Shown here one piece after another: positions 8,297 to 17,655 of a stretch of 64,000 nt of DNA. The position numbers and the translations under genes were made by a program. The stretch is from JBPOFM01 sp051252455. Lineage in GTDB: Bacteria > Bacteroidota > Bacteroidia > Flavobacteriales > Flavobacteriaceae. The notes under the pieces were generated by a model. The model worked only from the letters and a program-made list of their open reading frames with translations, did not search any database and was not told where the DNA came from. The stretch covers positions 744,001 through 808,000 of the forward strand of contig JBPOFM010000001.1 in NCBI GenBank assembly GCA_051252455.1, read 5' to 3'. Numbering within the stretch: position 1 is the first letter of the stretch; each line of letters starts with the position of its first letter.

Positions 8297-9649
8297 ATGT
8301 TTAAAAAAGTATTGATAGCCAATAGAGGAGAGATTGCACTTCGTGTCATCAGAACCTGTAAGGAAATGGGCATAAAAACCGTTGCAGTGTATTCAACTGC
8401 TGATGCGGAAAGTTTGCACGTGAAATTTGCCGACGAGGCGGTTTGTATTGGGCCACCAGCGAGTAAAGATTCCTATTTAAAGATGTCGAACATTATTTCG
8501 GCAGCCGAAATTACAAATGCTGATGCGATCCATCCTGGGTACGGATTTTTGTCCGAAAACGCAAAATTTTCAAAAATATGTGAAGAACACGGCATCAAAT
8601 TCATTGGTGCTTCTCCAGATATGATTGCTAAAATGGGTGACAAAGCAACTGCAAAAGCAACTATGAAGGCCGCAGGAGTTCCTTGTGTACCAGGAAGTGA
8701 TGGTATTATTGAATCGTTCGAACAATGTGAAATAATAGCCAAAGAAACCGGTTATCCTGTGATGCTAAAAGCAACTGCAGGTGGTGGTGGAAAAGGAATG
8801 CGTGCTGTTTGGAAACCAGAAAATCTTAAAAATGCTTGGGATTCTGCACGTCAAGAATCAAAAGCGGCCTTTGGAAACGACGATATGTACATGGAAAAAC
8901 TCATTGAAGAGCCACGTCATATTGAAATTCAAATAGTTGGCGATTCCACGGGAAGAGCCTGTCATTTGTCAGAACGTGATTGTTCTGTACAACGACGTCA
9001 CCAAAAACTGACCGAAGAGACGCCTTCGCCATTTATGACTGATGAACTTCGTGAAAAAATGGGATTATCTGCAGTTAAAGCAGCAGAATATATCAAGTAT
9101 GAAGGCGCAGGAACCATCGAGTTTTTGGTTGATAAACATCGCAACTTTTTCTTTATGGAGATGAATACACGTATTCAAGTAGAACATCCGATTACGGAAC
9201 AGGTCATAGATTTCGATTTGATTCGTGAGCAAATTTTAGTTGCTGCAGGAGTGCCAATATCAGGTAAAAATTATTTACCACAATTGCATTCAATTGAATG
9301 TCGTATCAATGCGGAGGATCCATACAATGACTTTAGACCTTCACCAGGAAAAATAACAACACTTCATGCGCCGGGTGGTCATGGTGTGCGTTTGGATACA
9401 CATGTATATGCAGGGTATACGATTCCGCCAAATTACGATTCTATGATTGCAAAGTTGATTACAACAGCGCAGACGAGAGAAGAGGCGATCAATAAAATGA
9501 AAAGAGCTTTGGATGAATTCGTAATCGAAGGCATCAAAACTACCATTCCATTTCATAGACAATTGATGGATAATCCAGATTATTTGGCTGGAAATTATAC
9601 CACCAAATTCATGGAGGATTTCAAAATGGAACCAAAGGAAGAAGAATAA
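8297..9649 (+). CDS. accC: acetyl-CoA carboxylase, biotin carboxylase subunit
   Basis: A 450-residue ATP-grasp enzyme that carboxylates the biotin on AccB with ATP and bicarbonate. The N terminus ANRGEIALRVIRTCKEMG is diagnostic. The glycine-rich ATP loop KATAGGGGKGMR, the EERHIEIQ-like strand and the catalytic MNTRIQVEHP segment are all present, and the length is exactly typical. It is the last gene of the fabH-accB-accC unit and is followed by a clear terminator. Confidence 0.97.
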   Translation: MFKKVLIANRGEIALRVIRTCKEMGIKTVAVYSTADAESLHVKFADEAVCIGPPASKDSYLKMSNIISAAEITNADAIHPGYGFLSENAKFSKICEEHGIKFIGASPDMIAKMGDKATAKATMKAAGVPCVPGSDGIIESFEQCEIIAKETGYPVMLKATAGGGGKGMRAVWKPENLKNAWDSARQESKAAFGNDDMYMEKLIEEPRHIEIQIVGDSTGRACHLSERDCSVQRRHQKLTEETPSPFMTDELREKMGLSAVKAAEYIKYEGAGTIEFLVDKHRNFFFMEMNTRIQVEHPITEQVIDFDLIREQILVAAGVPISGKNYLPQLHSIECRINAEDPYNDFRPSPGKITTLHAPGGHGVRLDTHVYAGYTIPPNYDSMIAKLITTAQTREEAINKMKRALDEFVIEGIKTTIPFHRQLMDNPDYLAGNYTTKFMEDFKMEPKEEE

Positions 9650-9666
9650 TTAAAGAACAGAATAAG

Positions 9667-9698
9667 AACTCCGAAAATTGATTTCGGAGTTTTTTTTT
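9667..9698 (+). terminator. rho-independent terminator after accC
   Basis: The stem AACTCCGAAA / TTTCGGAGTT (10 bp) encloses a 5-base loop and is followed by eight T residues. It ends the fatty-acid operon. Confidence 0.92.
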
Positions 9699-9745
9699 GA
9701 AATATGAAAAGCTTCCGTATCTTTAAAATCAACAAAGTTCACTCC

Positions 9746-10420
9746 ATGAAAACATCAAAAATCGGCTCCTATATTCTTTTATTTTTCGTTTTCTTCACGG
9801 TTACTTCTTGCTTTGAGATTGTTGAAGAAGTCGAAATGAACAGTGATGGCACGGGTAAACTGATGTTTACGCTCAATATGAGTCAGAGTAAAAACAAGTT
9901 GGCTTCCATCATGCTTTTAGATTCGATAAATGGTTATAAAGTACCTTCCAAGAAAGACATTCAAAGTGGCATCAACGACATTATTTCGGAATTGAAGAGA
10001 GCAGAAGGCGTCAGGAATATTCAAAAGAAGGAAGACTACGAAAACTTCATCTTTTCCGTTAGTTGTGATTTTAAAAAGATAGAGAACATCAATAATTTAA
10101 CAGATGAAATTACTCGAAAACAAAAAAACACGGCATCCTCTACCTATCTCTTTAATACTTCAAAATCAAATTTCACTCGCAAATACACTTATTCCAATGA
10201 AATAAAAAAACAATACAATAAATTGCATTCCGAAAATAAAAAGGTCTTCAATGATGCCACTTACACAATCATCTATCGCTTTGACAAGACTATTGTGACT
10301 CAAAAAAATCCAACAGCTAAAATATCGAAATCCAAAAAATCAAGCATGCAACGCATTAATGCTATGGATTTCATCAACGGAAGCAGCGATATTTCCAATT
10401 CTATTCAACTTCAAAAATAA
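9746..10420 (+). CDS. predicted lipoprotein of unknown function
   Basis: A 224-residue protein with a lipoprotein signal: basic start MKTSKIG, hydrophobic core, and lipobox VTSC with the modified cysteine near residue 25. The start at 9746 was preferred over one 14 codons upstream because it gives a standard signal peptide. The mature part begins with an EIVEEVEMNSDGTGKL strand, resembling secreted Bacteroidetes proteins annotated only as hypothetical lipoproteins. The gene is followed at 18 bases by a large exported protein and then a membrane protein, suggesting one envelope-related operon. No enzyme motif was recognised. Confidence 0.75.
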   Translation: MKTSKIGSYILLFFVFFTVTSCFEIVEEVEMNSDGTGKLMFTLNMSQSKNKLASIMLLDSINGYKVPSKKDIQSGINDIISELKRAEGVRNIQKKEDYENFIFSVSCDFKKIENINNLTDEITRKQKNTASSTYLFNTSKSNFTRKYTYSNEIKKQYNKLHSENKKVFNDATYTIIYRFDKTIVTQKNPTAKISKSKKSSMQRINAMDFINGSSDISNSIQLQK

Positions 10421-10438
10421 ATACACAAAACCAACAAC

Positions 10439-12415
10439 ATGAAACAATTTTTACTTTTAATTTTCCTAGTTAGCTTTAGTTCCGTTTTCTCACAAGACCT
10501 CACGTCATCTATTCCAGGTGACGCCCTTATAGTTGCAACGGTCAAGGGTGAAAATTTGACGCAACTTATGTCCATTGACGAAATAAACAACTCCTATGTG
10601 GGAAAAGAAATTCTAAAGGATTTTTCTAGAAAGCAAGAGACACCGTTTGCCTCTCTTGCCGATTTGGGTTTCAATTTAGAAGCTTCTTCACATTATTTCC
10701 TTCAGGCAAATGATAGTGTTCGTTATAATGTATTTGTTGTGCCTATTAAAAATAGTTCACAATTGGAAGCGCTTCTTGTCTCAAAAAACGAAATGAAAAT
10801 CGTTTCTAAAGATGGTTTTAAAATCTTGGAAGACGAAAAAAAAACAGATGTGGTGATTGTTTGGAATGATTCCAAGATGCTCATGGTCATGGGAGAGGTT
10901 TCTGACCGTTATTTTGAAGAAAAAGAAGTGATGGAGCGTTATGGGCTTCAAGACTTATATGATTACAGCTACGACATTATTGAAGAAGCTGAAGATTATG
11001 GTGATTACGTAGTAGAAGAAGCATACCCTGAAGACTCTGAAGACATTGAAGAAACGGTTATCGAAAGTACTGAAAATGATGTAGAGGAAGTGGAAGAACC
11101 GGTTCTAATGTCACCTCCACCACCTGTTGCACCAACAAGTCCAGAAACTGAAATTGCTGAGGACGTGTATGAAGATGAATACGAAGATGAGGATGAATAT
11201 GATGACAGCTATTATTCTGATTATAGCACAAAATATAATACCAACTATGACATTAAGAAAGGTCTAGAAAAAGAATGGTCCATGGCACAAGCTATAAGGC
11301 TTATGACTCAATCTTCGTCTCAATCGATTGTCAGTAATAAATCTTATATGTCAAGTTTAGACAAAAATGCCGAGGCTACCTTATGGGTGGGAGATTTTTC
11401 GAAAATCTACGACAATTTAATGGGTGGGATGTATTATGCCGACCTCATGGGTTTCAATTTCGGGAGTATGTATGCTGATTCTGAAATGAGCGCAAAGTTA
11501 TATGCCGAAAAGGATGAAATGCGATTGAATACAAGCTATACAATGAGTGAATCCATGGCTGATAGTTACAAGAAAATGATGGACCAAAAGTTGAATCGAA
11601 AATTTTTCGATTACATCAATGAAGACCGAATGATTGGATATATGAGTTATGCCATGAATACCGAAGAAGCGCTCAAGGAATATCCGAAAATCCTTAAAAA
11701 CTTATATGGTAACATGCCAATGTATGGAGAAGAAGCTAGTCTTGGTGTCGATTTATTTGAATTGTTATTAGACGAAGAAGCTGTTGCCAAAGTTTTGCCA
11801 GGTGATATGCTGTTTTTGCTGTCCGGTATTTCTGAAAAGGAAATGACTTATAAAACGTATAATTACAATGACGATTTTGAATATGAGGAAATTGAAAAGA
11901 CCAAGAAAGAAACTGTCCCTGACTTCCTGATGATGATCACCTCTGAAGATCAAAATCTGATTAAGAAATTGATGAATTATGGTATCAAAAAAGAAGTTAT
12001 AGAAGCTAAAAACGGATACTATTCCATGGTTATTCCAGAAAGTCCATTGTCAGTATTCATGGCTTTCAAGGATGATATCGTATTCATTGGCACGTCCGAA
12101 ATAGAAATGAGCAAAATTGTCAGAGGTACCTTCGATTCGAAATTGAGTTCCAAGCACAAGAAATTACTTAAAAACAGTAATTACGCCGCTTATTTAAGTG
12201 GTAAACAATTAGCTTCTAAAATCCCTATGGATGAATTGGGTGAAAAAGAAATGACTAAATTAAATTGGTTTTTGCAAAATTCCGAAGACGCTTATATTTC
12301 TAGCTCAAAAATGAAAGGGAATGTTATAGAAGCTGATATGGTCATTGGTGTTCCAGCTTCGCAAGAAAACTCTCTAAAATATATTTTCAATATGATTGAG
12401 ACCTTTGCCAAGTAA
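10439..12415 (+). CDS. large exported protein, DUF4836-like
   Basis: A 658-residue protein with a cleavable signal peptide ending near FSSVFSQ. The following SSIPGDALIVATVKGENL and repeated globular regions resemble DUF4836-type secreted proteins of Bacteroidetes, whose function is not known. A low-complexity insert (about residues 180-265) is strongly acidic, rich in Glu, Asp and Tyr, with a PPPPVAPTSP stretch inside it; it is likely disordered and may bind cations. The stop is directly followed by the ATG of the next gene, so translation is probably coupled. Confidence 0.75.
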   Translation: MKQFLLLIFLVSFSSVFSQDLTSSIPGDALIVATVKGENLTQLMSIDEINNSYVGKEILKDFSRKQETPFASLADLGFNLEASSHYFLQANDSVRYNVFVVPIKNSSQLEALLVSKNEMKIVSKDGFKILEDEKKTDVVIVWNDSKMLMVMGEVSDRYFEEKEVMERYGLQDLYDYSYDIIEEAEDYGDYVVEEAYPEDSEDIEETVIESTENDVEEVEEPVLMSPPPPVAPTSPETEIAEDVYEDEYEDEDEYDDSYYSDYSTKYNTNYDIKKGLEKEWSMAQAIRLMTQSSSQSIVSNKSYMSSLDKNAEATLWVGDFSKIYDNLMGGMYYADLMGFNFGSMYADSEMSAKLYAEKDEMRLNTSYTMSESMADSYKKMMDQKLNRKFFDYINEDRMIGYMSYAMNTEEALKEYPKILKNLYGNMPMYGEEASLGVDLFELLLDEEAVAKVLPGDMLFLLSGISEKEMTYKTYNYNDDFEYEEIEKTKKETVPDFLMMITSEDQNLIKKLMNYGIKKEVIEAKNGYYSMVIPESPLSVFMAFKDDIVFIGTSEIEMSKIVRGTFDSKLSSKHKKLLKNSNYAAYLSGKQLASKIPMDELGEKEMTKLNWFLQNSEDAYISSSKMKGNVIEADMVIGVPASQENSLKYIFNMIETFAK

Positions 12416-13759
12416 ATGAAACGATTGAAGACATTTTTAAAAAGAGCAGCCATCGGTATCGTTGTGCTGCTCTTGATTTTAGTGGGTGTTTTAATATATC
12501 GGAACACCGTTTCTTATAAAAACGTCATTCATAAAGATGCCAATTCGATTGTAAAGATTCGCGTTGACGCCATCGGAAGAGCCATTGTGTGGGATGCGTT
12601 CAAAAACCCGTCCTATTATTACCAAAATCAGAATGAAAAGGATTCCATTGATGATGACGACAAATTAGAAAAGGGTTTTCAATTGCCTGCCAATGTATTT
12701 CTATTTACCATTAAAGGGAAGAGCGTTTCTACCTTATTTACATCTTTTAATATTTCAAATTCAGACAATTTTAAAGCTTATTTGTCATCCGATTTTAACA
12801 TGGAAAAGGCCTATAAAATAGGAAATATTCAAGTTTCGAAAAATAAGGATGGAAATATTTTGGCTGCTTATACTGACAAACAGTGCGTATTGGTTTATAA
12901 TCCAAAAAAGGAATCTGTTGACACTGTTTTTGAGGATGTATTGATTAAGAATAATACGCTCAAAAGTGGTGATGACTTGTTTGACATAGCAAAAGATGCT
13001 ACTTCACACATCAATTATGTGTCTTTAGATGATAGAGTTTCTATCAACTTTAAGAGAGGATTAGCCATCGTTGAAGGTTATGTCGCGATATCAGATAATG
13101 TAACATTTCCGAAGCAAACTTTATACCCAGAATTTTCAGAAGGCAGTAGTTTGAAATTTTATTTGAATGCTTTGTCCTCAAAAAGCAACGAAACCATCAC
13201 ATTCAATGATTTTAAAATTGAAACAGACAGTATCAATAGTCATTATAAAGGTAATTTTTCCATTGAAATTGCAAACACAACTTTACAGAATAATACAATT
13301 GTCACTTACGAATACAACGATGATTTTGAAAAAGTAGAAACGAAGCTTCTATCAGAAAAACAAGTGCCTGAAATCACACTTCAACTATCGGCAGATTCTC
13401 AAAAAATGCTGCAATATTTAAGGAATGAGCATATTCTTAAGGAAAACAAACTTAATCCAGAGTTGTTTCCATTATACCAAGTGAGGGTGGATTCTACGTC
13501 CTTTGGTTTAAATGCGAGCACCAATCTGAACCACCAGATAAATATTAAGAAAATTTCACATGATGCTTTTTTTGAACTTCAAATTGATTTCGAAAAACTA
13601 AAACAGCAGAATCATTTTCCTATTTTGAATCCGTATTTCGAAAAATTTTTGAATTTGGATGTGAAAGGTTTAAAAGATGAAGCGAAGAAGACCAAGATTG
13701 TAGGACAAATCAAACTTCAAAATGAAGACATTCTAGCCATTTCCCAATTGTTACTTTAA
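12416..13759 (+). CDS. membrane-anchored protein of unknown function
   Basis: A 447-residue protein with one N-terminal transmembrane helix (about residues 10-28, after a KRLKTFLKR basic start), predicted to anchor a large periplasmic domain. The rest is beta-rich with many short charged segments and no motif I recognise. It begins on the base after the preceding stop. The preceding exported protein carries a similar 'NYNDDFEYEEIEKTK' pattern, and this one has 'EYNDDFEKVETK', so the two may be distant paralogues with a shared fold. It is part of the 9.7-16.1 kb envelope operon. Confidence 0.7.
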   Translation: MKRLKTFLKRAAIGIVVLLLILVGVLIYRNTVSYKNVIHKDANSIVKIRVDAIGRAIVWDAFKNPSYYYQNQNEKDSIDDDDKLEKGFQLPANVFLFTIKGKSVSTLFTSFNISNSDNFKAYLSSDFNMEKAYKIGNIQVSKNKDGNILAAYTDKQCVLVYNPKKESVDTVFEDVLIKNNTLKSGDDLFDIAKDATSHINYVSLDDRVSINFKRGLAIVEGYVAISDNVTFPKQTLYPEFSEGSSLKFYLNALSSKSNETITFNDFKIETDSINSHYKGNFSIEIANTTLQNNTIVTYEYNDDFEKVETKLLSEKQVPEITLQLSADSQKMLQYLRNEHILKENKLNPELFPLYQVRVDSTSFGLNASTNLNHQINIKKISHDAFFELQIDFEKLKQQNHFPILNPYFEKFLNLDVKGLKDEAKKTKIVGQIKLQNEDILAISQLLL

Positions 13760-13805
13760 CCAAAAGAAAGTTCAACTTTTTTGTATCTTTCCTTAAAAAT
13801 CAGTC

Positions 13806-14921
13806 ATGAATTTAAGCTATTGGGAAATAAAATCCTACCTGACAAATGTCGATTACACCATCATCGGAAGCGGTATTGTTGGTTTAAATTGTGCATTGCA
13901 GCTTAAAGAAAAATTCCCAAAATCCAACATACTGATTTTGGAACGAGGTATGTTGCCACAAGGCGCAAGCACAAAAAACGCTGGTTTTGCCTGTTTTGGT
14001 AGCTTGAGCGAAATTATCGATGATTTGAATTCTCATTCGGAAGAAGAAGTTTTCAATTTGGTCAAAAAGCGTTTGGATGGTTTGTCGTTGCTCCGAAAAA
14101 CACTTTCTGATAAAGTAATTGACTACCAACAAATGGGAGGTTATGAATTGTTTTCAAATTCTGACAAAGAACTTTACGAAACATCTGCAACAAAGCAGGA
14201 AGGCATTAATTCATTGTTGTTGCCGTTATTTAAAGAAAATGTTTTTTCATTCAGAAACAATTCATTTCAGTTTGAAAAAATCCAACAGCAATTGAATTTT
14301 AACAAATTTGAAGGTCAAATTGACACTGGGAAAATGATGATAGCATTGACGGACTTGGTATTAAGCAAAGGCATCAAAATACTTAATTCAGTTTTTGTGG
14401 AAAATTTTCAGGATGGAAGTGATTCCGTCAATGTTAAAACCAATCATTTTGAATTCAAAACCAATAAATTATTGATTGCTACAAACGGATTCGCCAAGCA
14501 AATGATGGACGAAGAAGTCAAACCAGCCAGAGCACAAGTCCTTATAACAAAACCGATTGAAAATTTAAAAATAAAAGGAACCTTTCATCTCGATAAAGGG
14601 TACTATTATTTTCGTAATATTGACGACCGAATTTTATTCGGTGGCGGACGGAATTTGGATTTCAAAGGTGAAGAAACCACCGAAATGATACAAACCGAAC
14701 TGATTCAAAATAAATTAGAAGAATTGCTAAAAACAACCATTTTACCAAACACACCATTTGAAATCGACCATCGTTGGAGTGGAATTATGGGTGTTGGAAG
14801 CACAAAAAAACAAATTGTAAAACAACTTTCGAATAATGTTTATTGTGGGGTGAGATTGGGCGGTATGGGGATTGCGATTGGAAGTTTGATAGGTAAGGAG
14901 TTGGCACAACTAATTGATTAA
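13806..14921 (+). CDS. NAD(P)/FAD-dependent oxidoreductase, DAO family
   Basis: A 371-residue flavoprotein of the D-amino-acid-oxidase/glycine-oxidase fold. The FAD-binding segment IIGSGIVGLNCALQL lies near residue 20, then LILERGMLPQGASTKNAGF, the pattern seen in DadA/ThiO-like enzymes. A late RWSGIMGVG and GVRLGGMGIAIG segment closes the flavin pocket. Substrate is not predictable; these enzymes oxidise amines or amino acids to imines with H2O2 or quinone reduction. The stop is 1 base before the mtgA ATG. Confidence 0.8.
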   Translation: MNLSYWEIKSYLTNVDYTIIGSGIVGLNCALQLKEKFPKSNILILERGMLPQGASTKNAGFACFGSLSEIIDDLNSHSEEEVFNLVKKRLDGLSLLRKTLSDKVIDYQQMGGYELFSNSDKELYETSATKQEGINSLLLPLFKENVFSFRNNSFQFEKIQQQLNFNKFEGQIDTGKMMIALTDLVLSKGIKILNSVFVENFQDGSDSVNVKTNHFEFKTNKLLIATNGFAKQMMDEEVKPARAQVLITKPIENLKIKGTFHLDKGYYYFRNIDDRILFGGGRNLDFKGEETTEMIQTELIQNKLEELLKTTILPNTPFEIDHRWSGIMGVGSTKKQIVKQLSNNVYCGVRLGGMGIAIGSLIGKELAQLID

Positions 14922-14922
14922 T

Positions 14923-15624
14923 ATGATAAAAAGAATACTCAAATTTTTATTGAAAGCGTTTCTCTGGTTTTTGGCCATTCCAATAATTGCAGTCGTCCTT
15001 TTTAAATGGGTACCAGTACCAGCAACACCATTAATGATCATTCGCAGTTATGAACAATGGCAAGAAGACAAACCTATCGTCTGGAAACATGATTGGGAAT
15101 CGATCGATAATATCTCAGATTATTTGGAATTGGCGGTCGTCTGCACGGAAGACCAAAATTTTCTAAAACACAATGGTTTTGATATGGTCGCTATTGAAAA
15201 GGCAATGAAGCATAACGAAAAATCAAAGAAAACAAGAGGCGCCAGCACCATCAGTCAACAAACCGCAAAAAATGTATTCTTATGGCAAGGTCGCAGTTGG
15301 GTGCGCAAAGGTTTGGAGGTTTACGTCACATTTTTAATCGAATTGATTTGGTCCAAAGAGCGCATCATGGAAGTTTATCTGAACAGCATTGAAATGGGAA
15401 ATGGCATCTATGGCGCAGAAGCTGCCTCGCAATATTGGTTCAAAAAACCAGCCATTAAATTGAATAAAAACGAAGCGGCAGCTATTGCAGTCATACTTCC
15501 CAATCCTAGAAAATACAGAGCCAATCCTGCCACAAGTTACATTGCAAAAAGAAAAGCTTGGACTGTGCGACAAATGGGCTTTCACGGTGGAAAACTGAAT
15601 TATGACAAACCCAAAGAAAAATAA
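14923..15624 (+). CDS. mtgA: monofunctional peptidoglycan glycosyltransferase
   Basis: This 233-residue enzyme polymerises lipid II into glycan strands (GT51). It has an N-terminal transmembrane helix (about residues 5-25) and then the catalytic motifs: EDQNFLKHNGFD with the glutamate of motif 1, RGASTISQQTAKN (motif 2) and KERIMEVYLNSIEMG (motif 4). There is no transpeptidase domain, so it is the monofunctional type. The ATG at 14923 directly after the preceding gene's stop was chosen over an overlapping TTG. The last 23 bases overlap the next gene. Confidence 0.93.
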   Translation: MIKRILKFLLKAFLWFLAIPIIAVVLFKWVPVPATPLMIIRSYEQWQEDKPIVWKHDWESIDNISDYLELAVVCTEDQNFLKHNGFDMVAIEKAMKHNEKSKKTRGASTISQQTAKNVFLWQGRSWVRKGLEVYVTFLIELIWSKERIMEVYLNSIEMGNGIYGAEAASQYWFKKPAIKLNKNEAAAIAVILPNPRKYRANPATSYIAKRKAWTVRQMGFHGGKLNYDKPKEK

Positions 15625-16075
15625 TCTGGAACTCAAACAACAGTTGTACAAGTTGTGTCAGGATTTTGTTGAAAACAGAAATAAAACAGTACAAAATACC
15701 ATAAAAGAAATCCAAGAATCGCTGACGTCTGAAACTAAAAGCAGTGCAGGCGACAAACACGAAACGGGCCGCGCCATGTTGCAATTGGAACGAGAAAAAG
15801 CAGGACATCAATTAGCAGAAATAGAAAAATTGGAAGAAAGTCTTTCAAAGATTGATGTGACGTTTACATCTCAAATCGTTGGTTTAGGAAGTGTCGTATT
15901 TACATCGCAGGCCAATTATTTTATAGCCATTAGTGCTGGGCAATTGAAAGTGGATTCACAATTATTTTATGCGATTTCTCCAAACACACCGATTGGGTTG
16001 CTATTGATGGGAAAGAAGGTTGGGGATGCGGTTGGTTTTAGGGACCAGCGGTTTAAGATTAAGAAAGTTTTATAA
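15602..16075 (+). CDS. GreA/GreB C-terminal-like elongation-factor family protein
   Basis: A 157-residue protein with an N-terminal predicted coiled coil (about residues 5-75, rich in Glu, Lys and Gln) and a C-terminal domain ending in SPNTPIGLLLMGKKVGDAVGF. The C-terminal part resembles the FKBP-like domain of GreA, with its 'SPIGrALLGKKvGDeV' signature. Bacteroidetes relatives are often loosely annotated as '3-oxoacyl-ACP synthase', which nothing in this sequence supports. It may bind RNA polymerase in the secondary channel like GreA, but the acidic tip residues were not checked. It overlaps mtgA by 23 bases and ends the operon. Confidence 0.75.
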   Translation: MTNPKKNNLELKQQLYKLCQDFVENRNKTVQNTIKEIQESLTSETKSSAGDKHETGRAMLQLEREKAGHQLAEIEKLEESLSKIDVTFTSQIVGLGSVVFTSQANYFIAISAGQLKVDSQLFYAISPNTPIGLLLMGKKVGDAVGFRDQRFKIKKVL

Positions 16076-16123
16076 ACAAAAAAAGCAGACCATCTTTCGT
16101 CAATCCACTTTTCCTTTCTAAAA

Positions 16124-17524
16124 TTATCGCTTATTTCTATTACGTTTTTCTCTTTTCACTTTCCAAGGCGCATTCTTCTGCCAATCGCCAGCCATGATGC
16201 AACCATAAGGCATCACTTCATCAATGACAGTTCCAAGACCGAATTCTTCCATTTGTTGTCTTACAGCATTGGCACTCTTATAAGCAGATGGCAACTCGGT
16301 AATATCGATTTCCTTTGAGAAAAACCGAATGTCCAAACCTTTGGTTTCTTCTTTGAAGATTTGCATGGTTGTCCCAGTTTTACTTCGTCTATGTTGTGTT
16401 CGGCTCACGTTTCTGCCTGCGCCATGAGGTGCAAAACCTAAATTGGTGGCAGTCGTGTTGCCTTCCACAATCAAGACAGGCTCTGACATGTTCAACGGAA
16501 TCAGTCGTGGTCCTGTGATGTCTGGCATAAACTTTTTGTCCAATGGCGTCGCGCCTTTAGCATGGTAGAACAAATCACCATCTTTAAAGACAAAGTTATG
16601 TTCGTTCCAATAACGGTTTTCGATGTCTATATTCAAGATTTTTGAAACAGAATCGTGCAATACTTCATGGTTGGCTTTCGTCCAACTTCTGATGATTTGC
16701 AACGCATCCCAATAATCTTGTCCTTCTTCAGTTTCAAAAGGAATCCATGCGTTCTGTTTCATTGTGTTTGGCGATAAATCCTTTCTGAAACGTTCAGCGA
16801 TTTTCATGCCTTTATCATACAATCGTGCGCCTGGACCTCGTGAACCATGATGCGTAACCATCATCGTATTGCCTGTTTTTTTGGATTTACCAACAAACAA
16901 GAAATGGTTACCATCTCCTTGTGTTCCCAAATGCGACCTTGCAATTGAAAGCATCTGCTTATCGTTCAAAAAGCTGTTGCCTTCAAAAGCCTCCAACAAT
17001 TCTTGTGGAAAACGAAATTGTGAATCTCTATCTCTTCCACCTGGACCGAAATGTGTGTTGGCATGAGCAGCATCCAAAATGTCTTTTGGGTCTGCTTTTC
17101 CAAAATCGGTCAGCATAACCGAGCAGCAAATATCCGCGCTGTGCATTCCTGGATGGATGGCGTTTTTGGCAACCGCAACACCACCAACTGGAATCGTTCC
17201 GTCTGGACCTGCTGGACAGGCATCTGGCATGATGGCGCCATCCACCAACGTTGGCGTTTTCATTAGGGTTTGCATGGAATTGACCACTTTGGCAACGTTA
17301 TCTGATTCCAATTCGTTGTCTGCTTTGATGTTGATGGCAAAGTCGATAGGTTTTGCGTGCAACTCAATAGGTTCTGGCAATATGAATTGTTCCAAATAAG
17401 TGTCCCTTTGTTCACCTTCCAATGCGTTTTCATTAATATGTTCGATGGCGTCTTTCATCCATTTTCCTTGTCGGAATCCCAATGCGATTAAATCGTGTCC
17501 TGTGATGTTTGTTTCTGTTGACAT
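16124..17524 (-). CDS. rtcB: tRNA-splicing/RNA-repair ligase RtcB
   Basis: A 466-residue GTP- and Mn2+-dependent ligase that joins 2',3'-cyclic phosphate or 3'-phosphate ends to 5'-OH ends. Metal and catalytic sites are visible: the HSADICC segment (near residue 130) for the Mn-binding Asp/Cys, GDGNHFLF for the NH pair, THHGSRGPG, and PHGAGR with His367 as the guanylylated residue. It is longer than E. coli RtcB (about 408). No archease gene is nearby. Two tRNA genes lie 42 bases upstream on the same strand, and a hairpin plus two small protein genes lie beyond. This suggests the ligase is tied to tRNA damage or processing. Confidence 0.96.
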   Translation of the reverse strand: MSTETNITGHDLIALGFRQGKWMKDAIEHINENALEGEQRDTYLEQFILPEPIELHAKPIDFAINIKADNELESDNVAKVVNSMQTLMKTPTLVDGAIMPDACPAGPDGTIPVGGVAVAKNAIHPGMHSADICCSVMLTDFGKADPKDILDAAHANTHFGPGGRDRDSQFRFPQELLEAFEGNSFLNDKQMLSIARSHLGTQGDGNHFLFVGKSKKTGNTMMVTHHGSRGPGARLYDKGMKIAERFRKDLSPNTMKQNAWIPFETEEGQDYWDALQIIRSWTKANHEVLHDSVSKILNIDIENRYWNEHNFVFKDGDLFYHAKGATPLDKKFMPDITGPRLIPLNMSEPVLIVEGNTTATNLGFAPHGAGRNVSRTQHRRSKTGTTMQIFKEETKGLDIRFFSKEIDITELPSAYKSANAVRQQMEEFGLGTVIDEVMPYGCIMAGDWQKNAPWKVKREKRNRNKR

Positions 17525-17566
17525 GTTTTTTGTTTTTAATGATACTTCAAATATTATATTTTGTTG

Positions 17567-17648
17567 TGGAAGTAGTAGGACTCGAACCTACATGCTTAAA
17601 AAGACCTGATTTACAGTCAGGCGAGCCAGCCAATTGCTCAATACTTCC
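17567..17648 (-). tRNA. tRNA-Tyr(GTA) gene beside rtcB
   Basis: The 82-base cloverleaf reads well: acceptor GGAAGTA/TACTTCC with A73, D stem GAGC/GCTC, anticodon stem CCTGA/TCAGG with loop CTGTAAA (anticodon GTA), a 13-base variable arm with a CTT/AAG mini-stem as in class II tRNA-Tyr, and T arm GTAGG/CCTAC with loop TTCGAGT. CCA is not encoded, as in the window's tRNA-Ala. U8 and A14 are canonical. The AT-rich acceptor differs from the GC-rich end usual for housekeeping tRNA-Tyr. It lies 7 bases from a second tRNA gene and 42 bases before the rtcB start, so it is probably co-transcribed with the ligase. Confidence 0.85.
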
Positions 17649-17655
17649 GATTTTG

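Noticed and set aside
17079..17399. Plus-strand frame of 106 codons
   Set aside because: It is antisense to rtcB, whose product has complete family motifs.
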